Positions 8,976 through 16,901 of a DNA stretch of 64,000 nucleotides are shown here, piece by piece. Both the position numbers and the translations under genes were made by a program. The notes below the pieces were generated by a model. It had not been told where the DNA came from, searched no databases, and saw only the letters and a list, made by a program, of their open reading frames with translations. This DNA is from Candidatus Moduliflexus flocculans (GTDB lineage Bacteria > Moduliflexota > Moduliflexia > Moduliflexales > Moduliflexaceae), in NCBI GenBank assembly GCA_000739515.1, contig DF820457.1:834118-898117 (forward strand). The letters are read 5' to 3'. The first letter of the stretch is position 1, and each line of letters starts with the position of its first letter.

Positions 8976-9794
8976 ATGAAATCATTGATGAGCATCTTGT
9001 GGATTTTCTGTTGTCTGTTTGGACTGTTCGGCTGCCATTCCGAATCAAAGGAAGATTCCCGGTTGTATGATCCCTCCGTCGTCGGGCCGACGAAAACGCT
9101 TGATGTGCCGGGAACATACCGGACAATTCAGCAGGCGATTAATGCGGCTGCAAAAGGGGATTTTGTCCGGGTCGCCGCTGGAACGTATCGCGAGAATCTG
9201 ACGATTACAAAGAAAAGTTTCGGGCTGCGCGGCGCGGGAATCGGGCAAACCGTTCTGCTCGGTTCCATAGAGATTTACGATTCCAGCGAAACCTCTGTCG
9301 AAGGGCTGACAATTCAGGGCGGCGGCCTCCATGTCAAAAATTCGCCCGTAAGAATTACCGGGAACGAAATTTTTGGAAGCCCGATTGCGGGGGTGTGGGT
9401 CGAACACGCGAGCGCGGCGGTATTGAGCGACAACGTCATTCACGAAAACGGGAAAGAAGGGATTCTATTCGACGACGCGCAAGGCGTGATCGGCAGCAAC
9501 TCCGTCACTAATAACGCGACAGACGGCATTGTGGTCAGCAATTCTTCGCCGACCGTATTAGATAATATCGTGACCGGCAATGGGCGCGATGGTATTTCAA
9601 TTCGAGGTTTTGTCGCCTATTCCGCACCGATGTTATTGACGAACACCGCGCAGCAGAACGGCGGCATCAGTAACTACGACATTATTTGTTTTGGCGGCAA
9701 CACCAATCCCACTGGCAGCGGCAATACATTCGACCGCTGTATGAATTGCGGAGAATGCCGCACGTTCGGCAATCCGTTAACGTATGAGGATTAA
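8976..9794 (+). CDS. Lipoprotein with right-handed parallel beta-helix (NosD-like repeats)
   Basis: A protein of about 272 residues. The ATG at 8976 is preceded by AGAGG and opens a classic lipoprotein signal (ILWIFCCLFGLFGC, lipobox Cys at residue 20); the frame stays open further upstream, but the leader makes this start much better. TYRTIQQAINAAAKGDFVRV is the standard opening of pectin-lyase-fold proteins, and repeated strands follow (VEGLTIQGGGLHV, RITGNEIFG, LSDNVIHENG, IGSNSVTNNATDGIVVSNS, VLDNIVTGNGRDGI), as in NosD/PbH1 repeats. Four Cys near the C-terminus (CFGG, CMNCGEC) may form disulfides. Anchored in the envelope; ligand or enzymatic activity unknown. Confidence 0.82.
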   Translation: MKSLMSILWIFCCLFGLFGCHSESKEDSRLYDPSVVGPTKTLDVPGTYRTIQQAINAAAKGDFVRVAAGTYRENLTITKKSFGLRGAGIGQTVLLGSIEIYDSSETSVEGLTIQGGGLHVKNSPVRITGNEIFGSPIAGVWVEHASAAVLSDNVIHENGKEGILFDDAQGVIGSNSVTNNATDGIVVSNSSPTVLDNIVTGNGRDGISIRGFVAYSAPMLLTNTAQQNGGISNYDIICFGGNTNPTGSGNTFDRCMNCGECRTFGNPLTYED

Positions 9795-9868
9795 CGGCAG
9801 AAATTCATGCCTTGTGCCATCACGTCATCCTGCTGAAAATTCTGCGCGATGTAACGCAAGATTTTTTC

Positions 9869-9897
9869 TTGACATGCCTGAAAAAGTCGTCTATCCT
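9869..9897 (+). promoter_or_regulatory. Sigma70-type promoter for the GH99-like gene
   Basis: A perfect TTGACA at 9869-9874 is separated by 17 bases from TATCCT at 9892-9897. Transcription would begin about 125 bases before the ATG at 10029, leaving a sizeable leader. Confidence 0.55.
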
Positions 9898-10028
9898 TTT
9901 CTTCTTAAGTGACGAATTGCCGTCCTGAATGCGCTGATGCGTAAACGTCAGTGTGCGTATTATGCTGGATGATCAACGAACGTGTGCGCTTCTTGAATAT
10001 CATGATGAATGTAAAGGAACGATAACGT

Positions 10029-11525
10029 ATGAAGAACAACAGGAATAATCTTCTCCTGATGGGAATCGCTGTGCTGTGCATCGGTCTGACAAGCGGATGT
10101 TCCGAATTAGCAAAAATAATGCAAGAATTGTGGGCATTAGAGCCGCCTGAAGGGTATGAAACGCCCACGCCGAAACCGACGCCGACCCCAAAACCATTTT
10201 CAACGCCGAAACCGACGCCCACGCCGAAGCCGTTTTCAACCCCCACGCCGACGCCCACACCGAAATTGAATGCGACGCCGACGCCGAAACCCTCCAAACC
10301 AATGGAAGTGTTTTGCACCTACTTTCATTATTTTCAGGCCGGGCCGCAGGATTTTAATCAATGGTGGATCCAAGGCAAATATCCGGCGAATATTTTAGGG
10401 CCGGAAGATTGGCGGCGCGACATCTGGGTCGGAACTCCCGGCGATTACCCCTACATTGGCATTTACAACAATGTGCAGGATGCCGAAATTATGCGCTGGC
10501 ATATTCGTCTTGCCAAAGCCTCCGGAATTACTGCCTTTCTCGTGTACATTAACAATTGGCAAGATGAACGCGCACAGACCGATTTACTGCTGACGGTCGC
10601 GGAGCAAGAAAAATTTAAGATCGGCTTTATTGAACATCATAGTTTTCTCGGCGCTCGACGGCTTGATGGACGCCAGCAGCCGATCTTGCCGCAAAAATAT
10701 CTGGGGTATAACGAGATTAACCGACATCATGCCGAACGGCTCGGTCTGCCGATGCCCGACAATCAATCGGAATACGAACCTCCCGCCTCGTCAACTCGTT
10801 CGCGGGGCGTCTCGATGGATGCCTTGCTTAGCGCGGCGGATCGCGTGTCTGGCATGTTGCAGCAATGGAAAAACCACTCCGCCTATCTGCGCGTTGACGG
10901 GAAGCCGCTTGTGGTGATTCCGTATATGGTCGAAGAATTGACTGCCGCCGAATTTAAGCAATTGGTAGATACCATCACGCAGCGAGTCGGCGAATCGCTC
11001 TATGTCGTCGCAATTGTCCCGCAGGTGTATTGGTATTACGCGCCTGAAGCGGTGCTTGGCACCGGAATTTCGAAAGAATGGGCGGATACGGGCGTCAGTT
11101 CGTTCACGCATTGGACGCCAAACGGGATGGTGACCGCTTCACAAAAGATTCGCGAGAAAGTGACGCAATATAATGTCAAAGATTCACGGAAATGGCAAAA
11201 AGACGCGATGATCCCAATCATGCCAGGATTCGATGATGACGCCTGGCGGCCTGGAGATTCTCCTGCGCCTACGACACCAAGAAATAACGGCCAACCCTGG
11301 GGCGCGCAGCTTGATGCGGCGCTTAAAGCCAGCCCGAGGTTTATTTTCATCCAAGGATGGAATGAATGGCATGAAGGCTCGCAGATCGAGCCGTCAACCT
11401 TATATAGTGATCCCTATCTCTATTTGCAAATATTGGCTGGAAAATTGAAACGCCCCTGGCAAACGCCGGCACTGCCACCGCGTGACCACGTTGATCCGCT
11501 GCGCCGGTCATATCTGCCATATTGA
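10029..11525 (+). CDS. GH99/WbsX-like glycoside hydrolase-family lipoprotein with Thr/Pro linker
   Basis: A 498-residue exported protein. The N-terminal signal ends in a lipobox (GLTSGC), followed by a linker of about 45 residues made of TPTPKP repeats. The main domain begins at VFCTYFHYFQAG and has features of the GH99/WbsX family: MRWHIRLAKASGITAFLVYINNW near the start and FIQGWNEWHEGSQIEP (WNEWHEG at about 444-450) near the end. GH99 enzymes are endo-acting alpha-mannosidases or mannanases, and WbsX-like members occur in polysaccharide loci, so an alpha-mannan-type substrate is plausible but not shown. The linker suggests display on the cell surface or in the periplasm. AAAGGAACGATAACGT precedes the ATG. 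Confidence 0.8.
   Translation: MKNNRNNLLLMGIAVLCIGLTSGCSELAKIMQELWALEPPEGYETPTPKPTPTPKPFSTPKPTPTPKPFSTPTPTPTPKLNATPTPKPSKPMEVFCTYFHYFQAGPQDFNQWWIQGKYPANILGPEDWRRDIWVGTPGDYPYIGIYNNVQDAEIMRWHIRLAKASGITAFLVYINNWQDERAQTDLLLTVAEQEKFKIGFIEHHSFLGARRLDGRQQPILPQKYLGYNEINRHHAERLGLPMPDNQSEYEPPASSTRSRGVSMDALLSAADRVSGMLQQWKNHSAYLRVDGKPLVVIPYMVEELTAAEFKQLVDTITQRVGESLYVVAIVPQVYWYYAPEAVLGTGISKEWADTGVSSFTHWTPNGMVTASQKIREKVTQYNVKDSRKWQKDAMIPIMPGFDDDAWRPGDSPAPTTPRNNGQPWGAQLDAALKASPRFIFIQGWNEWHEGSQIEPSTLYSDPYLYLQILAGKLKRPWQTPALPPRDHVDPLRRSYLPY
10161..10291 (+). repeat. Degenerate in-frame tandem repeat coding for TPTPKP linker
   Basis: Units of 6-21 bases built on ACGCCGACGCCC and ACGCCGAAACCG encode Thr-Pro-Thr-Pro-Lys-Pro repeats, including two KPFSTP variants. 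It is coding sequence, not an intergenic array. Such repeats may vary in length between strains. Confidence 0.8.
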
Positions 11526-11583
11526 TTATGAAAGAAGAACGCCCGCTCAGAATGCTGAATTCTGGCCGGACTGGAATGTGCTG

Positions 11584-12093
11584 ATGACGAACGCTGAACA
11601 GGAATTTTTGCAAGAAACCGACGCGCGATTCGAACGCGCATGCAACTCTGTCGAACATTGTCTCAACCAGTTGGACGACGAACAAATCTGGATGCGCCTG
11701 ACACCACATGTTAACAGCATTGGCATCATTTTACAACATCTCTGTGGCAATCTTCGGCAATGGATTGTCGCAGGCATTGGCGGCGCGGAAGACGTCCGAC
11801 AGCGAGCGCAAGAATTCGAAGAAAGGGAACATTTTTCGAACGCCGAAATGCTCGCAAATTTTAAGGCGGCGATTGCCGAATGCCGAGCGATTCTTCAACG
11901 ACTCACGTCGGAAGAACTCACTGCGCCGCGCCGCATTCAAGGCTTTGACCGTAACGTGCTGAACGCAATGTATGGGACGTTAATTCACTTGAATCTGCAT
12001 GTCGGTCAGATTCTTTTTATCACGCATCTGATCTTAGGCGAAAAATATGTCTTGACCTGGACTCCGCAGACGAAAGAACAGGGCGCGGCGTGA
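11584..12093 (+). CDS. DinB-like/DUF1572 family protein
   Basis: A protein of about 169 residues with the DUF1572/DinB-like four-helix fold: NSIGIILQHLCGNLRQWI carries the conserved His, and MYGTLIHLNLHVGQILFITH the second conserved His region. Family members bind a divalent metal through His residues and are linked to thiol-dependent or stress functions; the substrate here is unknown. The frame stays open upstream into the previous gene, but homology begins near MTNAEQEF, so I use the ATG at 11584 (GTG at 11578 is an alternative). It is followed 15 bases later by the Rrf2 regulator and is probably co-transcribed with it. Confidence 0.78.
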   Translation: MTNAEQEFLQETDARFERACNSVEHCLNQLDDEQIWMRLTPHVNSIGIILQHLCGNLRQWIVAGIGGAEDVRQRAQEFEEREHFSNAEMLANFKAAIAECRAILQRLTSEELTAPRRIQGFDRNVLNAMYGTLIHLNLHVGQILFITHLILGEKYVLTWTPQTKEQGAA

Positions 12094-12108
12094 AAGGAAC
12101 GCAAAATT

Positions 12109-12540
12109 ATGAAATTATCGCGTAAAGGGGAATATGCCTGTTTAGCGATGCTCGATTTAGCCGAGCATTACGGCGATGGATTTATTAAGAGCACTGATAT
12201 TGCGCAGCGCAAAGAAATTCCCAAAAGCTATCTCGAACAAATTTTGCTGATTCTCAGCCGCAGCCGCTATATCCGCAGCGCGCGCGGCAATGAAGGCGGT
12301 CACCAACTTACGAAACCGCCGTCAGAAATCAGCGTAGCCGAAATCGTGCGCCTGATTGATGGCGCTCTCGCGCCAGTCGAATCGGTCAGCGAATTTTTTT
12401 ATGCCTCCACGCCGATTGAACAAAGTGCGGGCTTTGTCACGCTTTTTCGCGACATTCGCGATTATATTTCCAATAAACTCGAGCAGACCTCTTTCGCTGA
12501 TTTAATCAGTTCCAACAACCGATCTGATTCTCTCTCCTGA
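12109..12540 (+). CDS. Rrf2-family transcriptional regulator without Fe-S cysteines
   Basis: A 143-residue winged-helix regulator. MKLSRKGEYACLAMLDLA and IPKSYLEQILLILSRSRYI (recognition helix region) followed by SARGNEGGHQLTKPPSEISV are diagnostic of Rrf2. The only Cys is residue 11, and the three-Cys cluster ligands of IscR/NsrR are missing, so it is more like CymR-type members that control sulfur metabolism. It is immediately upstream of a sulfonate-type ABC operon, and a long palindrome lies in between (12574-12616). I infer control of that operon. AAAGGA precedes the ATG. Confidence 0.9.
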   Translation: MKLSRKGEYACLAMLDLAEHYGDGFIKSTDIAQRKEIPKSYLEQILLILSRSRYIRSARGNEGGHQLTKPPSEISVAEIVRLIDGALAPVESVSEFFYASTPIEQSAGFVTLFRDIRDYISNKLEQTSFADLISSNNRSDSLS

Positions 12541-12573
12541 TTAAATTTTTCTTTTCATGCTTGACAAATTTTG

Positions 12574-12616
12574 TTTATTGATTAATTTGACTAATATAGT
12601 CAAGTTAATCAATAAA
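12574..12616 (+). promoter_or_regulatory. Near-perfect 19-bp inverted repeat, probable Rrf2 operator
   Basis: The left arm TTTATTGATTAATTTGACT (12574-12592) and right arm (12598-12616) are inverse complements at 18 of 19 positions, separated by AATAT. TTGACA at 12561 precedes it and may be a -35 box, though no convincing -10 box is spaced correctly. The position just before the binding-protein gene and just after the Rrf2 gene makes it the best operator candidate. Confidence 0.65.
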
Positions 12617-12641
12617 GTCATAAATATCAACAATGTAACCT

Positions 12642-12669
12642 GTAAGTCGAAACGACAGTTTCAACTTAC
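12642..12669 (+). promoter_or_regulatory. Hairpin in leader of the binding-protein gene
   Basis: GTAAGTCGAAAC and GTTTCAACTTAC pair at 11 of 12 positions around a GACA loop. It ends only a few bases before the AAAGGAG ribosome-binding site, so it may protect the mRNA or modulate translation. It does not match a riboswitch class known to me. Confidence 0.4.
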
Positions 12670-12688
12670 GCTATAAAAGGAGCGAGCG

Positions 12689-13657
12689 ATGAAACGTTTT
12701 TTCGCAAACAGCATGATCGTTTTCGGTTTGATGATCGCCAATATTCAAACGTATGCCGAACCAATTACGATCCGTATCGGCCATTTCCCGAATATCACCC
12801 ACGCGCATGGCGTGATTGCGCACCAACTTTCGCGCCAGGGGAAAGGCTGGTTCGAGGAACGGCTCGGCGCGGATGTGAAAATCGAATGGTACACCTACAA
12901 CGCCGGGCCGAGCGCGATGGAAGCGATTTTCGCGAACGCGCTCGATGTGACGTATGTCGGGCCGAATCCGGCGATTAACGCCTACGTAAAATCGAATGGC
13001 GAAGAAATCCGTGTCATTTCCGGCGCGACAAACGGCGGCGCGGCGCTGATCGTGCAAAGCAACGGACGCATCGCAAAGCCCGAAGATTTCGGTGGCAAAA
13101 AAATCGCCACGCCGCAACTCGGCAACACACAGGATGTTTCCTGTCGCGCCTATCTGAAAGCGAACGGCTACAAGGTGACGCAGACTGGCGGCGACGTACT
13201 CGTGCTTCCGACCGCGAATCCGGATCAACTCAGCCTGTTTATGAAAGGGGAGATTGATGGCGTCTGGACGGTCGAACCCTGGGTTTCGCGCCTTGAACTG
13301 GAAGCCAACGGCAAGCTGTTTCTCGAAGAAACAGATTCCATTACGACGATTTTTGTTTCCTCAACCAAATTTCTTACCGAACATCGCGACCTCGCCAAAA
13401 AACTCGCCGATGCGCACGCGGAATTAACGGCATGGATTGAAGCCAACCCCGAAGAAGCGCAGAAATTGATTCAAGCCGAAATCGAAGCGGAAACCACGCG
13501 CCCGGTTTCTTCGGAATTGTTAACGCACGCCTGGCCGCGCCTGCACTTCACCAATGACGTTGCGTTAGAAACGTTCGCCAAATTTACGCAGGCTGCCAAA
13601 GATGCGGGATTTTTGAAAACCGACGCCGATTTTGCCAATTTCATTCAGAAGCCATAA
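12689..13657 (+). CDS. Sulfonate/taurine-type ABC transporter substrate-binding protein
   Basis: A 322-residue secreted protein with a signal peptide (cleavage likely after QTYA). The mature part matches the SsuA/TauA/NMT1 family: TIRIGHFPNITHAHGVIA, then DVTYVGPNPAINAY, GGKKIATPQLGNTQDVSCR, and DGVWTVEPWVSRL, which corresponds to the WEP motif. It would deliver an anionic small molecule to the permease and ATPase encoded at 16.1-17.7 kb. Unusually, three other genes lie between it and them. Substrate is not deducible; no sulfonate monooxygenase gene is nearby. AAAGGAG precedes the ATG. Confidence 0.88.
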   Translation: MKRFFANSMIVFGLMIANIQTYAEPITIRIGHFPNITHAHGVIAHQLSRQGKGWFEERLGADVKIEWYTYNAGPSAMEAIFANALDVTYVGPNPAINAYVKSNGEEIRVISGATNGGAALIVQSNGRIAKPEDFGGKKIATPQLGNTQDVSCRAYLKANGYKVTQTGGDVLVLPTANPDQLSLFMKGEIDGVWTVEPWVSRLELEANGKLFLEETDSITTIFVSSTKFLTEHRDLAKKLADAHAELTAWIEANPEEAQKLIQAEIEAETTRPVSSELLTHAWPRLHFTNDVALETFAKFTQAAKDAGFLKTDADFANFIQKP

Positions 13658-13717
13658 CGAAAACAACAACGAATTAAAGAATGGAACGAATTCGAGTTCG
13701 GTGGCATTCGCGTGAAT

Positions 13718-13774
13718 GTTCAGGAGTGTCAACGTTTGCTGTGACCGCCAAAACAAGCGTTGACACACCTGAAC
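13718..13774. repeat. Inverted repeat, AGGAGTG-CAACG family
   Basis: Arms at 13718-13738 and 13754-13774 (GTTCAGGAGTGTCAACGTTTG against its near complement) flank a 15-base loop. It resembles the element at 62782-62846. It lies inside the operon gap between the binding-protein and ATPase genes. Confidence 0.6.
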
Positions 13775-13805
13775 TACGCAACAGATAAACAACCAATCCT
13801 CAGAG

Positions 13806-13840
13806 CTTCTGGCGCTTGCCGGAAACGCAAACGCCAGAAA
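13806..13840. repeat. Inverted repeat just upstream of the ATPase gene
   Basis: CTTCTGGCGCTTGC (13806-13819) pairs with GCAAACGCCAGAAA (13827-13840), 12 of 14 positions. It ends 12 bases before the ATG at 13853 and may affect translation of the ATPase. Confidence 0.5.
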
Positions 13841-13852
13841 CTCTCAAATACT

Positions 13853-14674
13853 ATGGAAATTCGAAGCATTACGATTCTTCCAGGACATGGCAAGCATCAG
13901 CAGCAAGATCAGGTGGAACGCATTCATTTGAATATGGGCGATATTGTTTCCATCGTCGGGCCGACCGGTTCGGGCAAATCCACATTTATCAACGACATCG
14001 CCCTGTTTGCGTGTCAGAATACGCCGTCACAGCGGACGATTCTCATTAACGGCGAATTCCCGTCAGACGAATATACCAGCGATCCCTCTAAAAATCCGAT
14101 TGCGTTTATTACGCAGCATACGAATTTTTTGTCGGATTTGCCGGTGCATAAATTTCTGGAATTCCACGCCAAAATTAGAAAAACCGGAGAAACAAGTTCT
14201 TTAGTTCAAGAAGTTCTGGCATTTGCAAACCAATTGACCGGCGAGCCGATTATCATCGAGCATTCGATGACCGAACTGTCGGGTGGGCAAACCCGCGCGC
14301 TGCTGATTGCGGACGCCGTGATTATCGGCAATTCTCCGATTATTTTGTTGGACGAGATCGAGAATGCCGGCATTGATCGCACCAAAGCGCTTGAACTGCT
14401 GCGGCAATATCACAAAATTTTTATTTTCGTCACGCATGACCCCCGCATTGCGCTGTTGTCGGATTTCCGCCTCGTGATGAAACATGGCGCGGTGCAGCAG
14501 GTCATTCATACCCATGATGAAGAACGCAAAGCCGTGCATGAAATCAAAAAACTCGACGATCTGCTGCTGGAATTACGCAGCATCGTCCGGCGCGGCGAAC
14601 AGGTGACATCCCGGTACATTCATGAACGCCTGCTCACGCACGGATACGCTGTTGTGCCAGGAGGTGTGGCATGA
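13853..14674 (+). CDS. ABC-type ATPase subunit of an Fe-S/GTPase module
   Basis: A protein of about 273 residues from the ATG at 13853. It has Walker A GPTGSGKST (36-44), a full ABC signature ELSGGQTRALLIADA (LSGGQ 142-146), Walker B PIILLDEIENAGID with Glu168, and the H-loop FVTHDPRIALLSD. It is not a normal importer ATPase: a separate SsuB-like ATPase is encoded downstream. The C-terminal 60 residues after the ATPase core are charged and helical (KLDDLLLELRSIVRRGEQ). Its stop codon overlaps the start of the GTPase gene (ATGA), implying coupled translation. I infer a soluble ATPase working with the GTPase and Fe-S protein; its function is unknown. Confidence 0.78.
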   Translation: MEIRSITILPGHGKHQQQDQVERIHLNMGDIVSIVGPTGSGKSTFINDIALFACQNTPSQRTILINGEFPSDEYTSDPSKNPIAFITQHTNFLSDLPVHKFLEFHAKIRKTGETSSLVQEVLAFANQLTGEPIIIEHSMTELSGGQTRALLIADAVIIGNSPIILLDEIENAGIDRTKALELLRQYHKIFIFVTHDPRIALLSDFRLVMKHGAVQQVIHTHDEERKAVHEIKKLDDLLLELRSIVRRGEQVTSRYIHERLLTHGYAVVPGGVA

Positions 14675-15369
14675 AAGTCGTCATTTGCGCCGGGCCGCCG
14701 ACCTCTGGCAAAACAACGGTCTTAAAACAAGTGGTCAAACGGGTGATGAAAAAAGAGGCTCGTCCGGCTTATTTGAAAATTGACGTGCAATTTGCAGATG
14801 AAGATCAGCTTTTTGCCCAGGAATTCGGCATTCCGACGAAAAAAGTCTATTCCGCCGATCTGTGTCCGGATCATTGCAATGTGATTGTGCTGGGCGATGC
14901 GATTCAATGGGCGGAAGAGAATCACGCCGATATGCTGTTCGTGGAAACGGCGGGCTTATGCCTGCGCTGTTCGCCGTATATTGACCATTCCCTCGGCATG
15001 GTCGTGCTGGAAGCGACCAGCGGCATGAACCTGCCGCGCAAAATCGGCCCGATGCTGTCGTTGGCAGATATGGCGGTCGTGACAAAAATTGATTGCGTGT
15101 CGCAGGCGGAACGAGAGGTGTTTCGCGCCAACATCAACGAAACCGCAGACGTAACCGTCATCGAAACCGACGCGCTGCATGGCATCAACATTGATCATAT
15201 TGTCCGGCAAATCGAGCAGCGGGAAGAGTATGTCGCGCCGTCGCTGCTGCGCGGCAATCCGCCAGTCGGCACCTGCACGATCTGCGTCGGCAAAAAAGAG
15301 ATCGGCAAAGAAGCGCATTTCGGCGTATTGCGGCCATTGGAATCGGACATCTTTTATCGGGGAGAATAA
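14671..15369 (+). CDS. HypB/UreG-like (G3E-related) GTPase with three Cys pairs
   Basis: A 232-residue P-loop protein: GPPTSGKTT at 8-16, switch/Walker B region MLFVETAGLCLRC, and the guanine-specificity motif TKID at 138-141. The overall order resembles HypB, UreG and CobW-type metallochaperone GTPases. Six Cys occur in pairs, C65/C69 (LCPDHC), C97/C100 (LCLRC) and C202/C205 (TCTIC), suggesting metal or Fe-S binding, perhaps between subunits. It overlaps the ATPase gene by 4 bases and sits 3 bases before the Fe-S protein gene, so the three products are very likely made together. Confidence 0.8.
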   Translation: MKVVICAGPPTSGKTTVLKQVVKRVMKKEARPAYLKIDVQFADEDQLFAQEFGIPTKKVYSADLCPDHCNVIVLGDAIQWAEENHADMLFVETAGLCLRCSPYIDHSLGMVVLEATSGMNLPRKIGPMLSLADMAVVTKIDCVSQAEREVFRANINETADVTVIETDALHGINIDHIVRQIEQREEYVAPSLLRGNPPVGTCTICVGKKEIGKEAHFGVLRPLESDIFYRGE

Positions 15370-15372
15370 CTC

Positions 15373-16020
15373 ATGCAATTACAAACAACACACGAATTAC
15401 CAGGCAAAAATTGTGGGTTATGCGGCTTAAAAAGCTGCAATGATTTTTCGGTGATTGTCCGCGAAAACCCGGCAAGCATTTCACGCTGTCCTCATATCGG
15501 CGATAGCCCTGCTGTCAAGCGTTCTGAGGAAAAATCGCCACTTCCGCCAGTTTCATGGAAAGATCATCTTGACAGAGATTTCGACTTTATTTTGGATACC
15601 TTTCCGGGCGAAATCGGGCCGCGCGAGACGATGCTGCCGTTTAATCCGGCGAATGTCGAAAAGCTGCAACTGAAAAAAGGGGATGTGATTTATGGTCGTC
15701 CCGGTTGGATTTCTTGCGGCTGTCCGGTGACGCACGCGGGCGTCATCGTCGAAGACCCGGATTATTTCAACGGCACGATTGTCTGGTGCATTGTCGGGCC
15801 GATGGCCGCGCGCGAAAAAGGGATTAATATCGGGTATTACAACACGACAGCGTATGAAGGCGTGGTCAACACGTCGCGCGTGGAGTTGCAAATCGGAAGA
15901 CGCTATTATTTTCAGCCGCGTTACTGCATGCTGCAATGGCGGCATTGCGGATTAGTCAATTCCATCGGCAAAACGCCGCATGGAACGCGCGTCCGCATTG
16001 AAGGCTTGTGGATCGGCTGA
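15373..16020 (+). CDS. 4Fe-4S (CdhE/RnfB-type) domain protein
   Basis: A 215-residue protein. The N-terminus has Cys14, Cys17, Cys22 and Cys39, an exact C-X2-C-X4-C-X16-C pattern (GKNCGLCGLKSC ... SISRCPHIG) of the Fe-S domain found in RnfB and in the CdhE/AcsC corrinoid Fe-S protein. The remaining 150 residues are unfamiliar and include a conserved-looking RPGWISCGCPVTHAG and paired Cys near the end (YCMLQWRHCG). It is the third gene of the ATPase-GTPase-FeS trio and is followed by a strong hairpin plus T-run. I infer a redox or cluster-carrying partner; no reaction can be assigned. Confidence 0.8.
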   Translation: MQLQTTHELPGKNCGLCGLKSCNDFSVIVRENPASISRCPHIGDSPAVKRSEEKSPLPPVSWKDHLDRDFDFILDTFPGEIGPRETMLPFNPANVEKLQLKKGDVIYGRPGWISCGCPVTHAGVIVEDPDYFNGTIVWCIVGPMAAREKGINIGYYNTTAYEGVVNTSRVELQIGRRYYFQPRYCMLQWRHCGLVNSIGKTPHGTRVRIEGLWIG

Positions 16021-16033
16021 GATGAGATCAATG

Positions 16034-16079
16034 CGTCGCCGCCTGTTTGAACGCAAAAAAAACAGGCGGTGACGTTTTT
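16034..16079 (+). terminator. Intrinsic terminator inside the operon
   Basis: A stem of 15 pairs (CGTCGCCGCCTGTTT against AAACAGGCGGTGACG, one G-T mismatch) with an 11-base A-rich loop is followed at once by TTTTT. It lies between the Fe-S gene and the importer ATPase, so it should reduce read-through into the importer genes or be a regulated attenuator. Confidence 0.75.
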
Positions 16080-16091
16080 GTAAAGGGAAAG

Positions 16092-16901
16092 ATGCTTATA
16101 CAGACGACCGCGCAGGATCAGTCGGTCAAGTTACGTATCCGGAAGATCACCAAAAGTTTTCCCACGCCGAAAAATGGGCGTTTGGCGGTATTAGAACCGG
16201 TTGATCTGGACGTGATGGACGGAGAATTCATCTGTCTTGTCGGTCCAAGCGGCTGCGGCAAAACCACGCTGTTGAACATTCTTGCCGGGCTGGAACAGCC
16301 TGACACTGGCGAAATATTGGAAGATGGCCTTCCGATTGCCAGCCCCGGGCAGGATCGGCTTGTTATGTTCCAAGAAGCCGCGTTGTTTCCCTGGCTGACA
16401 GTATTAGGCAACGTGATGTATGGCCTGAATTTGAAATCGGGATTGTCAAAAGCGGAACGTCGCGATATTGCTGAAACGCACCTGAAAATGGTCGGATTAG
16501 AGCAATTCATGCAGGCACATATCCACCAGCTTTCCGGCGGTATGAAGCAGCGTGTTGCTCTGGCTCGCTCGCTTGCGCCAAATCCGAACGTGTTGTTGAT
16601 GGATGAACCCTTCGCGTCGCTTGACGCCATGACGCGCGAGCAGTTTTACAATGACTTGCAGCGTATCTGGGAGACCACCCACAAAACGATTATCCTGGTT
16701 ACGCATAACATTCGGGAAGCTGCTTGCCTCGGCGACCGGGTTTTTCTGTTTTCGCCGCGTCCTGGACGAATCTACGAAGAATTCAAGATTCTCTTGCCGC
16801 GTCCACGCGACATCAATACCGTGCAACTGGCCGAATACGCCACACAGATTCAAGCTGCGATAAAAAATCGTTTAGCCACGAAAAACGAAAAAACATCATG
16901 A
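16092..16901 (+). CDS. SsuB/TauB-type ABC transporter ATP-binding protein
   Basis: About 269 residues from the ATG at 16092, chosen because it follows AAAGGGA and because upstream in-frame starts fall inside the terminator hairpin. Walker A GPSGCGKTT (51-59), Q-loop VMFQEAALFPWLTV, signature [16 protein letters not shown], Walker B VLLMDEPFASLDA and H-loop ILVTHNIREA are intact. FPWLTVLGNV is typical of the nitrate/sulfonate/taurine importer group. The gene end overlaps the permease start (ATGA). Confidence 0.92.
   Translation: MLIQTTAQDQSVKLRIRKITKSFPTPKNGRLAVLEPVDLDVMDGEFICLVGPSGCGKTTLLNILAGLEQPDTGEILEDGLPIASPGQDRLVMFQEAALFPWLTVLGNVMYGLNLKSGLSKAERRDIAETHLKMVGLEQFMQAHIHQLSGGMKQRVALARSLAPNPNVLLMDEPFASLDAMTREQFYNDLQRIWETTHKTIILVTHNIREAACLGDRVFLFSPRPGRIYEEFKILLPRPRDINTVQLAEYATQIQAAIKNRLATKNEKTS

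Noticed and set aside
10161-10291. Repeat array in the GH99-like gene
   Set aside because: Coding TPTPKP linker, not a CRISPR array or regulatory repeat.
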